Assembly: GCA_018970025.1 (NCBI GenBank)
Contig: JAGWXF010000005.1
Location: forward strand, 1-64,000
DNA from: Actinomycetales bacterium
Lineage (GTDB): Bacteria; Actinomycetota; Actinomycetes; S36-B12
Length of the DNA stretch: 64,000 nucleotides
Reading direction: 5' to 3'
Part shown: positions 34,232-41,762 of the stretch, piece after piece
How the letters are laid out: each line of letters opens with the position of its first letter
How positions within the stretch are numbered: position 1 is the stretch's first letter
Made by a program: the position numbers and the translations under genes
Notes under the pieces: generated by a model
Told to the model about the DNA's origin: nothing
What the model saw: the letters and a program-made list of their open reading frames with translations, nothing else
Databases searched by the model: none

Positions 34232-34792
34232 ATGGTCTCGGGGCCCGACGAATCCCTGGCGCCGCGGCAGGCGCCGGTGACCGATGTGGTCCTTGTGGTG
34301 GCGGCCACACGCCAGTCTGCCGGGCAGGGCGGCGACCCGCTTGCCTCGCTGGTCTCCGGTGCCGCAGGCCTGCTGACGCGCGCCGTCACGGCGGGGGAGC
34401 AGGCGGTGGCCACCGTGCTCAACGCGGCCCTCGATCGCGCCGTTCCAGTGGTGGTGAATGCCGTACTCGACCGGGTCGACCTGACGCAGCTCGTCCTGGA
34501 TCGAGTGGATATCGATCGCCTCGTGGCCCGTGCGGACCTCGAGCAGATCATCGACCGCATCCCACTGGTGCAACTGGCGGACTACATCGTCGACGAGATC
34601 GACCTGCCGTCGCTGATCCGGGAGTCGACCGGCGGGATCACGGCTGACGCGATCGACGTCCTGCGGCTGCAGTCGTTCGACGTCGACCAGACGGTCTCGA
34701 GAGTCATGGATGCGATCCTGCGTCGCAGGAGTGACCCAGTCCGACGAAGCCCTGGCTCGGCGCCACCAGAGTCACGGGCCGATGCTGAATGA
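34232..34792 (+). CDS. Protein with VD-x-x-x-L repeats, unknown function
   Basis: A 186-residue protein that I cannot assign to a function. The middle carries a regular run of short repeats, DRVDLTQLV, DRVDIDRLV, ARADLEQII, DEIDLPSLI, followed by ESTGGITADAIDVLRLQ. Similar repeat proteins are found beside RDD genes in actinobacteria. There is no signal peptide. ATG 34232 is used, since a TTG at 34220 leaves no ribosome site. Its stop overlaps the start of the RDD gene, so the two probably act together at the membrane. Confidence 0.65.
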   Translation: MVSGPDESLAPRQAPVTDVVLVVAATRQSAGQGGDPLASLVSGAAGLLTRAVTAGEQAVATVLNAALDRAVPVVVNAVLDRVDLTQLVLDRVDIDRLVARADLEQIIDRIPLVQLADYIVDEIDLPSLIRESTGGITADAIDVLRLQSFDVDQTVSRVMDAILRRRSDPVRRSPGSAPPESRADAE

Positions 34793-35322
34793 GGTCGTTC
34801 TCCGAGTTTCGGGCGGCCCAGGCGCAGGGCCACACTGGCTCCCGGCGGACGTCCGTCGTGCCGTCCCAGGCACGGTCATTCCAGGGTCGCCGGGCGGGGC
34901 TCGTGACTCGGGCCATCGCGGCTGGCTTGGACGTCATGCTGATGTCCGCGATGACCTTCGCGCTGTACCTGGCATTCGTGGTGGTGGACCGATTCCTCAC
35001 GCCGTGGTTCAACATTCCGGTCCCGTCCATACAGGTGTTCGTGGCCATCGGGATCGCGTCCCTGTGGCTGTATGCCGCCTGGTCGTGGAGTGCTGCCGGG
35101 CGTACGCTGGGTGACCACCTCATGGGTCTGCGGGTGCTCGATCGCCATGGTGGCTACCCGGGGCTCGCGCTCTCCGCGCTCCGGGCTGCGTGCTGTCTCG
35201 CGCTGCCACTGGGGCTGCTCTGGGTGCTTGTCTCGCGTGCCAATCGATCCTTGCAGGATGTGCTGGTAGGCACCACTGTGGTGTACGACTGGGTCAACGA
35301 CCTGCCGACGACGATGCCGTGA
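34789..35322 (+). CDS. RDD family membrane protein
   Basis: A 177-residue membrane protein. The RDD pattern is present: RRAGLVTRAIAAGLDVMLMSA with the Arg-Asp pair in the first helix, FVAIGIASLWLYAAWSWS as helix 2, TLGDHLMGLRVLDRHGG, and a final helix pair. RDD proteins are membrane proteins of mostly unknown role, some linked to ion transport. ATGA overlap couples it to the VD-repeat gene. Its last 29 bases overlap the end of the convergent lipoprotein gene. Confidence 0.82.
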   Translation: MRSFSEFRAAQAQGHTGSRRTSVVPSQARSFQGRRAGLVTRAIAAGLDVMLMSAMTFALYLAFVVVDRFLTPWFNIPVPSIQVFVAIGIASLWLYAAWSWSAAGRTLGDHLMGLRVLDRHGGYPGLALSALRAACCLALPLGLLWVLVSRANRSLQDVLVGTTVVYDWVNDLPTTMP

Positions 35323-36415
35323 CAGTCGCGGAAGCCGTTGGCGTGGCCAGGGCCGTCTGATCCGTGAGGTGCGCCGTCCGCTCGTTGTCGAGCAGGACGA
35401 CCCACGTCTGCCCTGGCTTGAACGGCATGGGAGACCCGTCGGGAAGCGTGAACGTCGTACCGGATGCATCGTCCGGTCGACTCCAGTTGACGTCCCAGGC
35501 CCTGCCATCTCGCAGGACGATCGCCTTGCCGGAGCCGGTCGTCGTCGCCTGGGGCGTATTGCCGCCCCCCTTGTCGAAGTACACCGAAGGATTCTGGTCC
35601 ACGTACTGGATGACGACGGTGGACGCATGCAGGACCCGGCCATCCTCCTCAGCACGAGCCTTGACCCCGTTGAGGTGCACCTTGTACGAGCGAAGCGGCT
35701 CGTCGTAGGCAAAGCTCGCCGACGCGTAGCTCCACTCCATCCGCGCCTTGGTGACTGGTAGCCCTCCGGCTGGTGGATCGGGTGCGAACGTCCAGCCCAT
35801 GTCGGTGGTCATCGAGGCGTCCGGGGCTTGGGCGAGGCCGGCCTGGCCATCGAGGAAGTAGTTGTACGGCGCCCTGCGCGCGTAGTCGCGAACGTAGTTC
35901 TTGGCTGCCTTGTTCGGGGAGATGTCGATGAAGCTGGCCTTGTCGAGGGCAGGCCAGAGCTTGTGCTGAGCGCCGGAGAATGCGAACGCGGGGCTGCCGT
36001 ACTGCGCCAGCAGATCGATGTCGGTGATGCGGGCTGACCTGACCGGGCCGATGCGCTTGGGGATCGTGCTGGAGAACACGGCCGCGATGCGCGTGATGCC
36101 GTATTCGACCTCCTCGATGTACACCACATCTGCATCCTTGAGCCCGGCATGTGGTTGCGCATTTCTGGTGTTGTCGAGCTTCACGATCAGCACCGGCCTC
36201 GGTGCGGGCTCCGGAAGGCCGGTCAGCGGGGAGGTACGCACCGGCGGGGCAGTCGGCGTCGGAGTCATGGTCGGCGCCTCTGCCGGGCTGGTGGCCGGCT
36301 GAGCCGGCGGCGTCGCCTGGCGGGAGCCATCGGAGGTGCTGAGCAGCATGCAACTGGCGAGGCTGCCGACGGCGATCAACGCTCCTCCCGCGGTGATCCT
36401 GCCCAGCCATCCCAT
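35294..36415 (-). CDS. YerB-like (DUF3048) lipoprotein
   Basis: A 373-residue exported protein. The signal peptide MGWLGRITAGG, ALIAVGSLASC ends in the lipobox LASC, followed by a Pro/Thr-rich linker. The DUF3048 domain begins PLTGLPEP and includes VLIVKLDNTRNAQPHAGLKDADVVYIEEVE and FSGAQHKLWPALDKA; the C-terminal DUF3048 block has YVDQNPSVYFDKGG. Related proteins (B. subtilis YerB) are surface lipoproteins of unclear function. ATG 36415 gives a proper signal peptide. Confidence 0.85.
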   Translation of the reverse strand: MGWLGRITAGGALIAVGSLASCMLLSTSDGSRQATPPAQPATSPAEAPTMTPTPTAPPVRTSPLTGLPEPAPRPVLIVKLDNTRNAQPHAGLKDADVVYIEEVEYGITRIAAVFSSTIPKRIGPVRSARITDIDLLAQYGSPAFAFSGAQHKLWPALDKASFIDISPNKAAKNYVRDYARRAPYNYFLDGQAGLAQAPDASMTTDMGWTFAPDPPAGGLPVTKARMEWSYASASFAYDEPLRSYKVHLNGVKARAEEDGRVLHASTVVIQYVDQNPSVYFDKGGGNTPQATTTGSGKAIVLRDGRAWDVNWSRPDDASGTTFTLPDGSPMPFKPGQTWVVLLDNERTAHLTDQTALATPTASATVTASSSAGR

Positions 36416-36484
36416 GAGGGGACACCTTATGTCGCCGGGCTGCGGTCCTGTGTGCGACATCGCCCGGGCATGTGAGGTCGCCAG

Positions 36485-37336
36485 GTGGATACGGCAGCTG
36501 CCGAACGGCACGCTGCGAACGTGACCACTCTCGCATCTGACCTCATGACGCAGACCGACGACGTACTCCTGCTCGATGCCCAGGGCCACTGCCAGTGGGC
36601 GTCGGCTTCGCTCGCACGGACCCTGGGGTTCGATCCGGTACGGGCCGGCCGTATTCGGGTGTCCGATGAGATCGCCGGTCTCCACGGGGTGACCACGGCT
36701 CTCACCGGAGATGCCGGTGCCCTGATGCGGATGCGGACGGCAACCGGCGCCCACGCCTGGTTCACCGCTCGGGGGGTCATCATCCCCGGCTCGACTGCCG
36801 ACGGGTCCCTGCTGCTCCTGCGGATGCGGCCGGTACCCGTGGAGGATCAGGCACGGGCTGCCCTGCGAGCCGCGCGTCGCGTTGATGAGGCCAGCGGACT
36901 GCTCACGCGAGCCTCCCTCGTCGACCGGCTCGCTCACCCAGCCTGCGATGGCCACGATCATCGTGCCCTTGTCCTGCTCCAGGCGGCCGAGGTCGCGGAT
37001 ACCCCCTGGGGGCCTCGTCAGTGCCAGCTGGGCAGGGCGCTGCGGATCATGGGAGAGGCAGCACGCAGGCAAGCCCGGGACCTCGGGCATGACGTGCCGG
37101 TGCTGGCACGGTTCGGCCCCGACGAAGTGGCCCTGACCATCCGAGGGATCGACGAGGACGCGAGCGTCGCCAGTCTGGCGCGATCCATCGCCATGGATGC
37201 GCAGTGCGCAATCCGGGCCGGCCTCGACGTACTGTCCGCGCGGGTCACCCCGCACTGGCAGGTCCGGCGGGCCGGGCAGCCGTGGACGGAACTGCTCCAG
37301 CCACTGCTCGGCAGCGCTGCACGCCAGGCCTGCTAG
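36485..37336 (+). CDS. PAS protein with a degenerate GGDEF domain
   Basis: A 283-residue protein. Residues about 15-120 form a PAS-like sensor (DDVLLLDAQGHCQWASASLARTLGF). Residues about 135-260 resemble a GGDEF domain: DEASGLLTRASLVDRL stands for the usual D-x-LTGLPNR region, and ARFGPDEVALTI occupies the place of RYGGDEFA. The active-site GGDEF has thus become GPDEV, and LTGLPNR is LLTRAS, so cyclase activity is doubtful; it may bind nucleotides or partners instead. The start is GTG 36485. The mraZ promoter lies directly downstream. Confidence 0.65.
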   Translation: MDTAAAERHAANVTTLASDLMTQTDDVLLLDAQGHCQWASASLARTLGFDPVRAGRIRVSDEIAGLHGVTTALTGDAGALMRMRTATGAHAWFTARGVIIPGSTADGSLLLLRMRPVPVEDQARAALRAARRVDEASGLLTRASLVDRLAHPACDGHDHRALVLLQAAEVADTPWGPRQCQLGRALRIMGEAARRQARDLGHDVPVLARFGPDEVALTIRGIDEDASVASLARSIAMDAQCAIRAGLDVLSARVTPHWQVRRAGQPWTELLQPLLGSAARQAC

Positions 37337-37432
37337 GCGCCCGGGCGCTACGCCAATCCACTGCTCGCCTCCGAATCTCGCCCGCTGCGGCTCCCAAGTG
37401 GAGGGATTCGTTGGCAACGAGGGCAAGAATGG

Positions 37433-37460
37433 TTGACAGTGGGGGAAAGTGGAGTACTGT
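37433..37460 (+). promoter_or_regulatory. mraZ (dcw operon) promoter
   Basis: TTGACA (37433-37438) and TACTGT (37455-37460) with a 16-base spacer look like a vegetative promoter about 55 bases upstream of mraZ. It is covered by the MraZ box repeats. Confidence 0.6.
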
Positions 37461-37472
37461 GGCGTTACCTGG
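37438..37472 (+). promoter_or_regulatory. MraZ box: four TGG repeats with 10-bp period
   Basis: AGTGG (37438), AGTGG (37448), TGTGG (37458) and CCTGG (37468) are exactly 10 bases apart. MraZ of other bacteria binds direct TGG-type repeats with this period. The repeats overlap the promoter, so MraZ should repress its own operon. Confidence 0.75.
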
Positions 37473-37516
37473 AGGGGCCAGGGTTGGTTGTGAGTTCATA
37501 GGGGCAGGTGGTGTCA

Positions 37517-37948
37517 ATGTTTCTCGGCACCCATGCCCCTCGGCTGGATGAGAAGGGCCGGCTGGTCCTACCGGCGAAGTTCCGTGACGGCCTTGCCGGC
37601 GGGCTTGTCATGGTGAAGGGCCAGGAGCACTCGATCGTGGTCTGGCCGGCCGCCGAATTCGAGGCCTATGCCGCCAGGCTCAACGAGGCATCGCGCTCGG
37701 ATGCCCGCGTTCGCGCTCATCTGCGGGTGCTGTTCTCGGGTGCCTTCGACGAGATTCCCGACAAGCAGGGCCGGGTGACCGTCCCGCCCGCGCTTCGGGC
37801 CTACGCGGGCCTCGACCGTGAGGTCGTGGTCGTCGGGAACGGATCCACCTTCGAGATCTGGGATGCCCAGTCATGGGAGTCCTACCTGGCCGGCCAGGAA
37901 GACGCCTATGCCGACATCAGCGAGGAGGTCGTCCCAGGGATTCTGTGA
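37517..37948 (+). CDS. mraZ: MraZ transcriptional regulator
   Basis: A 143-residue protein with two AbrB-like MraZ repeats: MFLGTHAPRLDEKGRLVLPAK at the start and FDEIPDKQGRVTVPPALRAYA near residue 80. It forms a ring and represses the dcw cluster by binding the repeats upstream. ATG 37517 gives the conserved MFLGTH start; GTG codons at 37508 and 37511 are less likely. It is the first gene of the division cluster. Confidence 0.96.
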   Translation: MFLGTHAPRLDEKGRLVLPAKFRDGLAGGLVMVKGQEHSIVVWPAAEFEAYAARLNEASRSDARVRAHLRVLFSGAFDEIPDKQGRVTVPPALRAYAGLDREVVVVGNGSTFEIWDAQSWESYLAGQEDAYADISEEVVPGIL

Positions 37949-38061
37949 TGCATCCGCGTGGCGAGGCCTCTCCCGCTCCTCGCCCAGTTCCTGACGCACT
38001 TCCCCGGCGCCAGGGACCCGCTTCGCAAGAAGCGGGCGAGGACCTGGCCACGCGGATGCAT
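37948..38061 (+). ncRNA. Structured leader, probable mraW RNA motif
   Basis: The ends of this 114-base stretch pair exactly over 15 bases (ATGCATCCGCGTGGC with its complement at 38047-38061). Inside are CCCGCTT/AAGCGGG and a CCTCGCCC/GGGCGAGG-type pairing. A conserved structured RNA, the mraW motif, is known from this position upstream of mraW (rsmH) in actinobacteria. I match by position and structure only. It starts on the last base of the mraZ stop codon. Confidence 0.55.
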
Positions 38062-38171
38062 GAGCAGGAATGCTCGGCAGTTCATGCGCATCACCATCGA
38101 TCGGCAGGAAGTCAGGTCTCCGTCAGTTTCATCCTTACCGCGATCGTGCTCTGCACGAAGAAGGAGTGGAC

Positions 38172-38375
38172 ATGGCAAGCATCTTCGAGACGCCCTTCTC
38201 CGGGCGCGCGACCAGTGGCTCCACGAAGCTGCGGACCGGCTCCATCCGGCCGCGTGTCTACCCAGAGGCACGCAAGGCGGCCATGCGCAACACGGCCGTG
38301 CTGACTGCCGCGCTCATGCTCACCTTCGTGTGCATGGTCGCGATGTACTCCTTCGTGCAGGCGCTCGGCGCGTGA
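38172..38375 (+). CDS. Small membrane protein between mraZ and rsmH
   Basis: A 67-residue protein with a convincing AAGGAG five bases before ATG 38172. The N-terminal 35 residues are basic and hydrophilic (STKLRTGSIRPRVYPEARKA), and a single membrane helix follows (TAVLTAALMLTFVCMVAMYSF). The predicted topology is cytoplasmic N-terminus with one span. I do not recognise a family. Its location inside the dcw cluster suggests a role in division or wall synthesis, or control of it. Confidence 0.65.
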   Translation: MASIFETPFSGRATSGSTKLRTGSIRPRVYPEARKAAMRNTAVLTAALMLTFVCMVAMYSFVQALGA

Positions 38376-38483
38376 CGACCGGGTAGCCGCGCTGCACCTG
38401 GCAGCCGTGCGATCACGTCAGCGCGATCGCATCAGCGCGATCCCGTCCGTCCCAGCCTGATTCCGTGAGCGGTGAGCCCTTCC

Positions 38484-39440
38484 ATGTCCCATGTCTCCGT
38501 GTCCCATGTCCCAGTCATGCGGGACCGTGTCATCGCGTTGCTCGGCCCCGCGATCGACGGACCCTCGGCGGTGCTGGTGGATGCGACGCTGGGGCTCGGC
38601 GGTCATGCGGAGCGCGCACTGGCGACCATCCCTGGGCTTCGACTGGTCGGTCTCGACCGCGACCCGCATGCCCTGGCTCGCTCGAGCGAGCGCCTGGCAC
38701 CCTTCGCGGACCGGATCACGCTGGTGCACGCGGTCTATGACGAGCTGCCCGATGTGCTGGCCGACCTCGGCCTCAGGAGCGTCCAGGGCATCCTGTTCGA
38801 CCTTGGGGTGTCCTCGATGCAGCTGGATGATCCCGGACGTGGCTTCGCCTACGCTGCCGACTCTCCGCTGGACATGCGGATGGACCCTGGCACCGGGCTG
38901 ACGGCAGCCGAGGTGCTCAATACCTACTCCGCCGCCGACCTGGCGCGCGTGCTTGGTGAGTACGGGGAGGAGCGCTTCGCGCAGCGCATCGCGGCCAGCA
39001 TCGTCCGCGAGCGCGCCAAGGCACCACTGGAGTCTTCCAGCCGGCTTGTCGACCTGATCCGCGATGCGATCCCTGCTCCGGCCCGGCGCAAGGGGGGCCA
39101 TCCGGCAAAGCGGACCTTCCAGGCGCTTCGCATCGAGGTCAATGGTGAGCTGGAGATCCTGAGGCGAGCGATCCCCGCCTCACTGGATGCGCTCGCGGTC
39201 GGCGGCCGGCTGCTGGTGATGTCGTATCAGTCCCTCGAGGACCGCATCGTGAAGGCGGCGTTCGCGGACCGGGTGACTGCTCAGGTACCAGCCGGACTGC
39301 CGATCGTCCCGAAGGATCTGCAGCCCGCATTTCGGCTGGTCACCAGGGGTGCCCTGGCGCCGGATGAGGCTGAGGTGCGGGAGAACCCGCGTGCTGCCTC
39401 GGCACGGGTTCGCTGCATCGAGCGACTGGCGGCGGCATGA
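38484..39440 (+). CDS. rsmH: 16S rRNA m4C1402 methyltransferase RsmH (MraW)
   Basis: A 318-residue S-adenosylmethionine-dependent methyltransferase for C1402 of 16S rRNA. Motifs: [13 protein letters not shown] at the N-terminus, [16 protein letters not shown] (SAM binding), [22 protein letters not shown], and [14 protein letters not shown] with [15 protein letters not shown] 38484 is used; GTG 38472 is in frame. The leader encodes MSHVSVSHV from tandem ATGTCCC-like units. The stop overlaps the ftsL-like start (ATGA). Confidence 0.95.
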   Translation: MSHVSVSHVPVMRDRVIALLGPAIDGPSAVLVDATLGLGGHAERALATIPGLRLVGLDRDPHALARSSERLAPFADRITLVHAVYDELPDVLADLGLRSVQGILFDLGVSSMQLDDPGRGFAYAADSPLDMRMDPGTGLTAAEVLNTYSAADLARVLGEYGEERFAQRIAASIVRERAKAPLESSSRLVDLIRDAIPAPARRKGGHPAKRTFQALRIEVNGELEILRRAIPASLDALAVGGRLLVMSYQSLEDRIVKAAFADRVTAQVPAGLPIVPKDLQPAFRLVTRGALAPDEAEVRENPRAASARVRCIERLAAA

Positions 39441-39865
39441 GCACCGCAGGCGCCCTGGACGCGCAGCCGTCCCGACTTCCTGGACCTCCTCGACTCAGGC
39501 TGGTCGCCCCCCTGGCACCGGATCGAGTCAGCCGTGGGGTCTTCGCGGTGATCGTGGTCTTCGTCCTCGCCCTTGGGCTGCTGTCGATCCTGCTGGTCAA
39601 CACCATGGTGGCCCAGGGGGCCTTCACGGTGAGCGCACTGCGGGCAGAGCAGTCGCAGCTGGACGAGCGTGCCCAGGTGCTCCACGAGGCAATATCGGCT
39701 GCCGCGGCTCCGGCAGCACTGCGAGCTCAGGCTCGCCGGCTCGGCATGGTCCAGGGAACCGATCCGGCATTCATCAGGGTCACGGACGCACGCGTTCTCG
39801 GCACGCCCAGCGTCGCGAAGGGTGGTCGCTCGGTCAAGGCGGCCGGACAGCGGAATTCCGGGTAG
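39437..39865 (+). CDS. ftsL: FtsL-like cell division protein
   Basis: A 142-residue bitopic membrane protein. After a 32-residue basic cytoplasmic part comes one membrane helix ([21 protein letters not shown]), then a periplasmic coiled coil ([21 protein letters not shown]) and a short [12 protein letters not shown] motif typical of FtsL-type proteins before ftsI. FtsL recruits FtsQ-FtsB and activates septal synthesis by FtsW-FtsI. Sequence similarity is low, as usual for FtsL, so the call relies on position and topology. Confidence 0.82.
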   Translation: MSTAGALDAQPSRLPGPPRLRLVAPLAPDRVSRGVFAVIVVFVLALGLLSILLVNTMVAQGAFTVSALRAEQSQLDERAQVLHEAISAAAAPAALRAQARRLGMVQGTDPAFIRVTDARVLGTPSVAKGGRSVKAAGQRNSG

Positions 39866-39872
39866 GCGGGTG

Positions 39873-41762
39873 ATGGGGTCCGTTCAGTCGCCGCCGCGCC
39901 GTCCGCAGGCCGGCAGGACTGGTCGTGATCGCACGCCGCGATCAGTCCGGTCGTGGGGCCCGGGTGACATGGGCGGGCCGGGTGAACGCGGCCCGAGGCC
40001 TCGCGGTCCTGGACGCGGCTCGGAATCGACCGCTGCCATCTCTCTGGCAGATGGAGGTCGCAGGTCCCTCGCCCTTCTCATTGGCACGGGCATTGCCCTG
40101 CTGGTCTTTGCGGTTCGCCTCGTGGACCTGCAGGCGGTCCAGGGACCGGAACTGGCGACGGCCGCCCTCGATCAGCGCCTGCGCACCGTCACGATCCAGG
40201 CCGAGCGGGGCAGCATCCTGGATGCCTCCGGCCAGCCGCTCGCGCTGACGATAGAGGCCCGCAACCTGACGACCGACCAGCGCCTCATCACCGACGCCGC
40301 GGACGTTGCGCAGCAGCTCGCACCGATCCTTGGGATTGACGCCTACACGCTGGGTAAGCGGCTGAAGGGGACCCGGGCCTTCGCGTATGTCGCCAAGGAC
40401 CTGTCAGTGCAGACGTGGCGCAGGGTCGAGGCACTGAGGATCCCCGGCCTGTTCTCCGAGAAGACCTCGATCCGGGTGTACCCAGGAGGGGACCTGGCGG
40501 CCAATGTCATCGGCTATGTCGGGGCCCAGGGCCAGGGTCTCGGCGGCATCGAATACGCCTTTGACGACGTGCTGGCCGGGCGGGCCGGGAGCGATACCTA
40601 TGAGGGGAATCCAGGCGGCCGGCTCATCCCAACCACTGCACGCAGCCTCGTCCAGGCCGAGCCCGGATCCAGTGTCCGACTGACGATCGATCGCGACCTG
40701 CAGTTCATGGCACAGCGCGCGATCGCGGGCCAGATGGCGAAGTCCGGCTCCGACAGCGGCACGGTCATCGTGGTCGACCCGCGGACCGGGGACATCCTGG
40801 CGCTCGCGACGGCTCCGACCTTCGACGCCAACAATGTGGTAGCGACTCCTGCGGCCCTGCTGGGCAATCGGGCCCTGAGCGATGTCTACGAGCCCGGCTC
40901 CACGAGCAAGGCCGCCACTCTCGCAGCGGTCATCGATCAAGGTGCCGCCAGCCCATCGTCCTGGTTCCGCGTGCCGCCGGAGGTGAAGCGAGGCCCCAAC
41001 TCGTTCCACGACCACGACGGGGGCGGGAAGGTGTCGCTCACGCTGGCCGGTGTCATGGCACGGTCGAGCAATGGCGGCACGATCATGGCCGCGGAGCGCA
41101 TCGGGGCACGCAGCCTGTACGGGTACCTGCGCAAGTTCGGCTACGGGGAGAAGACCGGCCTGGGATTCCCCGGCGAGAGCGCCGGTCGCCTGCCGGATAT
41201 CCGCCAGTGGAACACGGCCACCCTGCCGACGGTTGCCTTCGGCCAGGGCGTGAGCGTCAACGCCGTCCAGATGGCGATGGTGTACGCGACTCTTGCCAAC
41301 GATGGCCTGCGCGTACGGCCGCGCCTGGTCGACGCGGTCGTCGATCCGCAGGGCCGCACCCGCGTCCTGGATCCGGAGCCTGCCACGCGCGTGGTGAGGG
41401 CCTCGACGGCGCGCCAGATTCGCCAGATGCTCGAGATGGTCGTCAGCGACGCAGGCACCGCTCCCATGGCGCGGATTCCCGGATATCGGATCGCAGGGAA
41501 GACCGGCACGGCCCAGTACGTTGACCCGTCGTGCGGCTGCTACAACGGGGGAGTGATCGCCTCGTTCATCGGGATGGCGCCGGCTGACCAGCCAGGCCTG
41601 GTTGTCGCAGTGACCCTGGTCAACCCACGCCATGGGCGCTACGGCGGCGAGCTCGCGGCTCCGGTGTTCAAGAAGGTGATGCGCTACGCCCTGCAGGCCA
41701 GGCACGTTGCTCCTACGGGGACGCCCAGCCCGCACCTGACCCTGACCGCGGCCGGCACGTAG
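39873..41762 (+). CDS. ftsI: Septal peptidoglycan transpeptidase FtsI (PBP3)
   Basis: A 629-residue class B penicillin-binding protein. A long Pro/Arg/Gly-rich cytoplasmic tail (about 60 residues) precedes the membrane helix LALLIGTGIALLVFAVRLVD. The dimerisation domain begins RGSILDASGQPLA. The transpeptidase active-site Ser343 is in STSK (343-346), SSN is the second motif and KTGT is at 543-546. ATG 39873 follows AGGCGGG; GTG 39870 is adjacent. It works with FtsW, encoded four genes on. Confidence 0.95.
   Translation: MGSVQSPPRRPQAGRTGRDRTPRSVRSWGPGDMGGPGERGPRPRGPGRGSESTAAISLADGGRRSLALLIGTGIALLVFAVRLVDLQAVQGPELATAALDQRLRTVTIQAERGSILDASGQPLALTIEARNLTTDQRLITDAADVAQQLAPILGIDAYTLGKRLKGTRAFAYVAKDLSVQTWRRVEALRIPGLFSEKTSIRVYPGGDLAANVIGYVGAQGQGLGGIEYAFDDVLAGRAGSDTYEGNPGGRLIPTTARSLVQAEPGSSVRLTIDRDLQFMAQRAIAGQMAKSGSDSGTVIVVDPRTGDILALATAPTFDANNVVATPAALLGNRALSDVYEPGSTSKAATLAAVIDQGAASPSSWFRVPPEVKRGPNSFHDHDGGGKVSLTLAGVMARSSNGGTIMAAERIGARSLYGYLRKFGYGEKTGLGFPGESAGRLPDIRQWNTATLPTVAFGQGVSVNAVQMAMVYATLANDGLRVRPRLVDAVVDPQGRTRVLDPEPATRVVRASTARQIRQMLEMVVSDAGTAPMARIPGYRIAGKTGTAQYVDPSCGCYNGGVIASFIGMAPADQPGLVVAVTLVNPRHGRYGGELAAPVFKKVMRYALQARHVAPTGTPSPHLTLTAAGT

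Noticed and set aside
37948-38061. RNase P RNA as the identity of the structured stretch after mraZ
   Set aside because: The element is about 114 bases; actinobacterial RNase P RNA is over 350.
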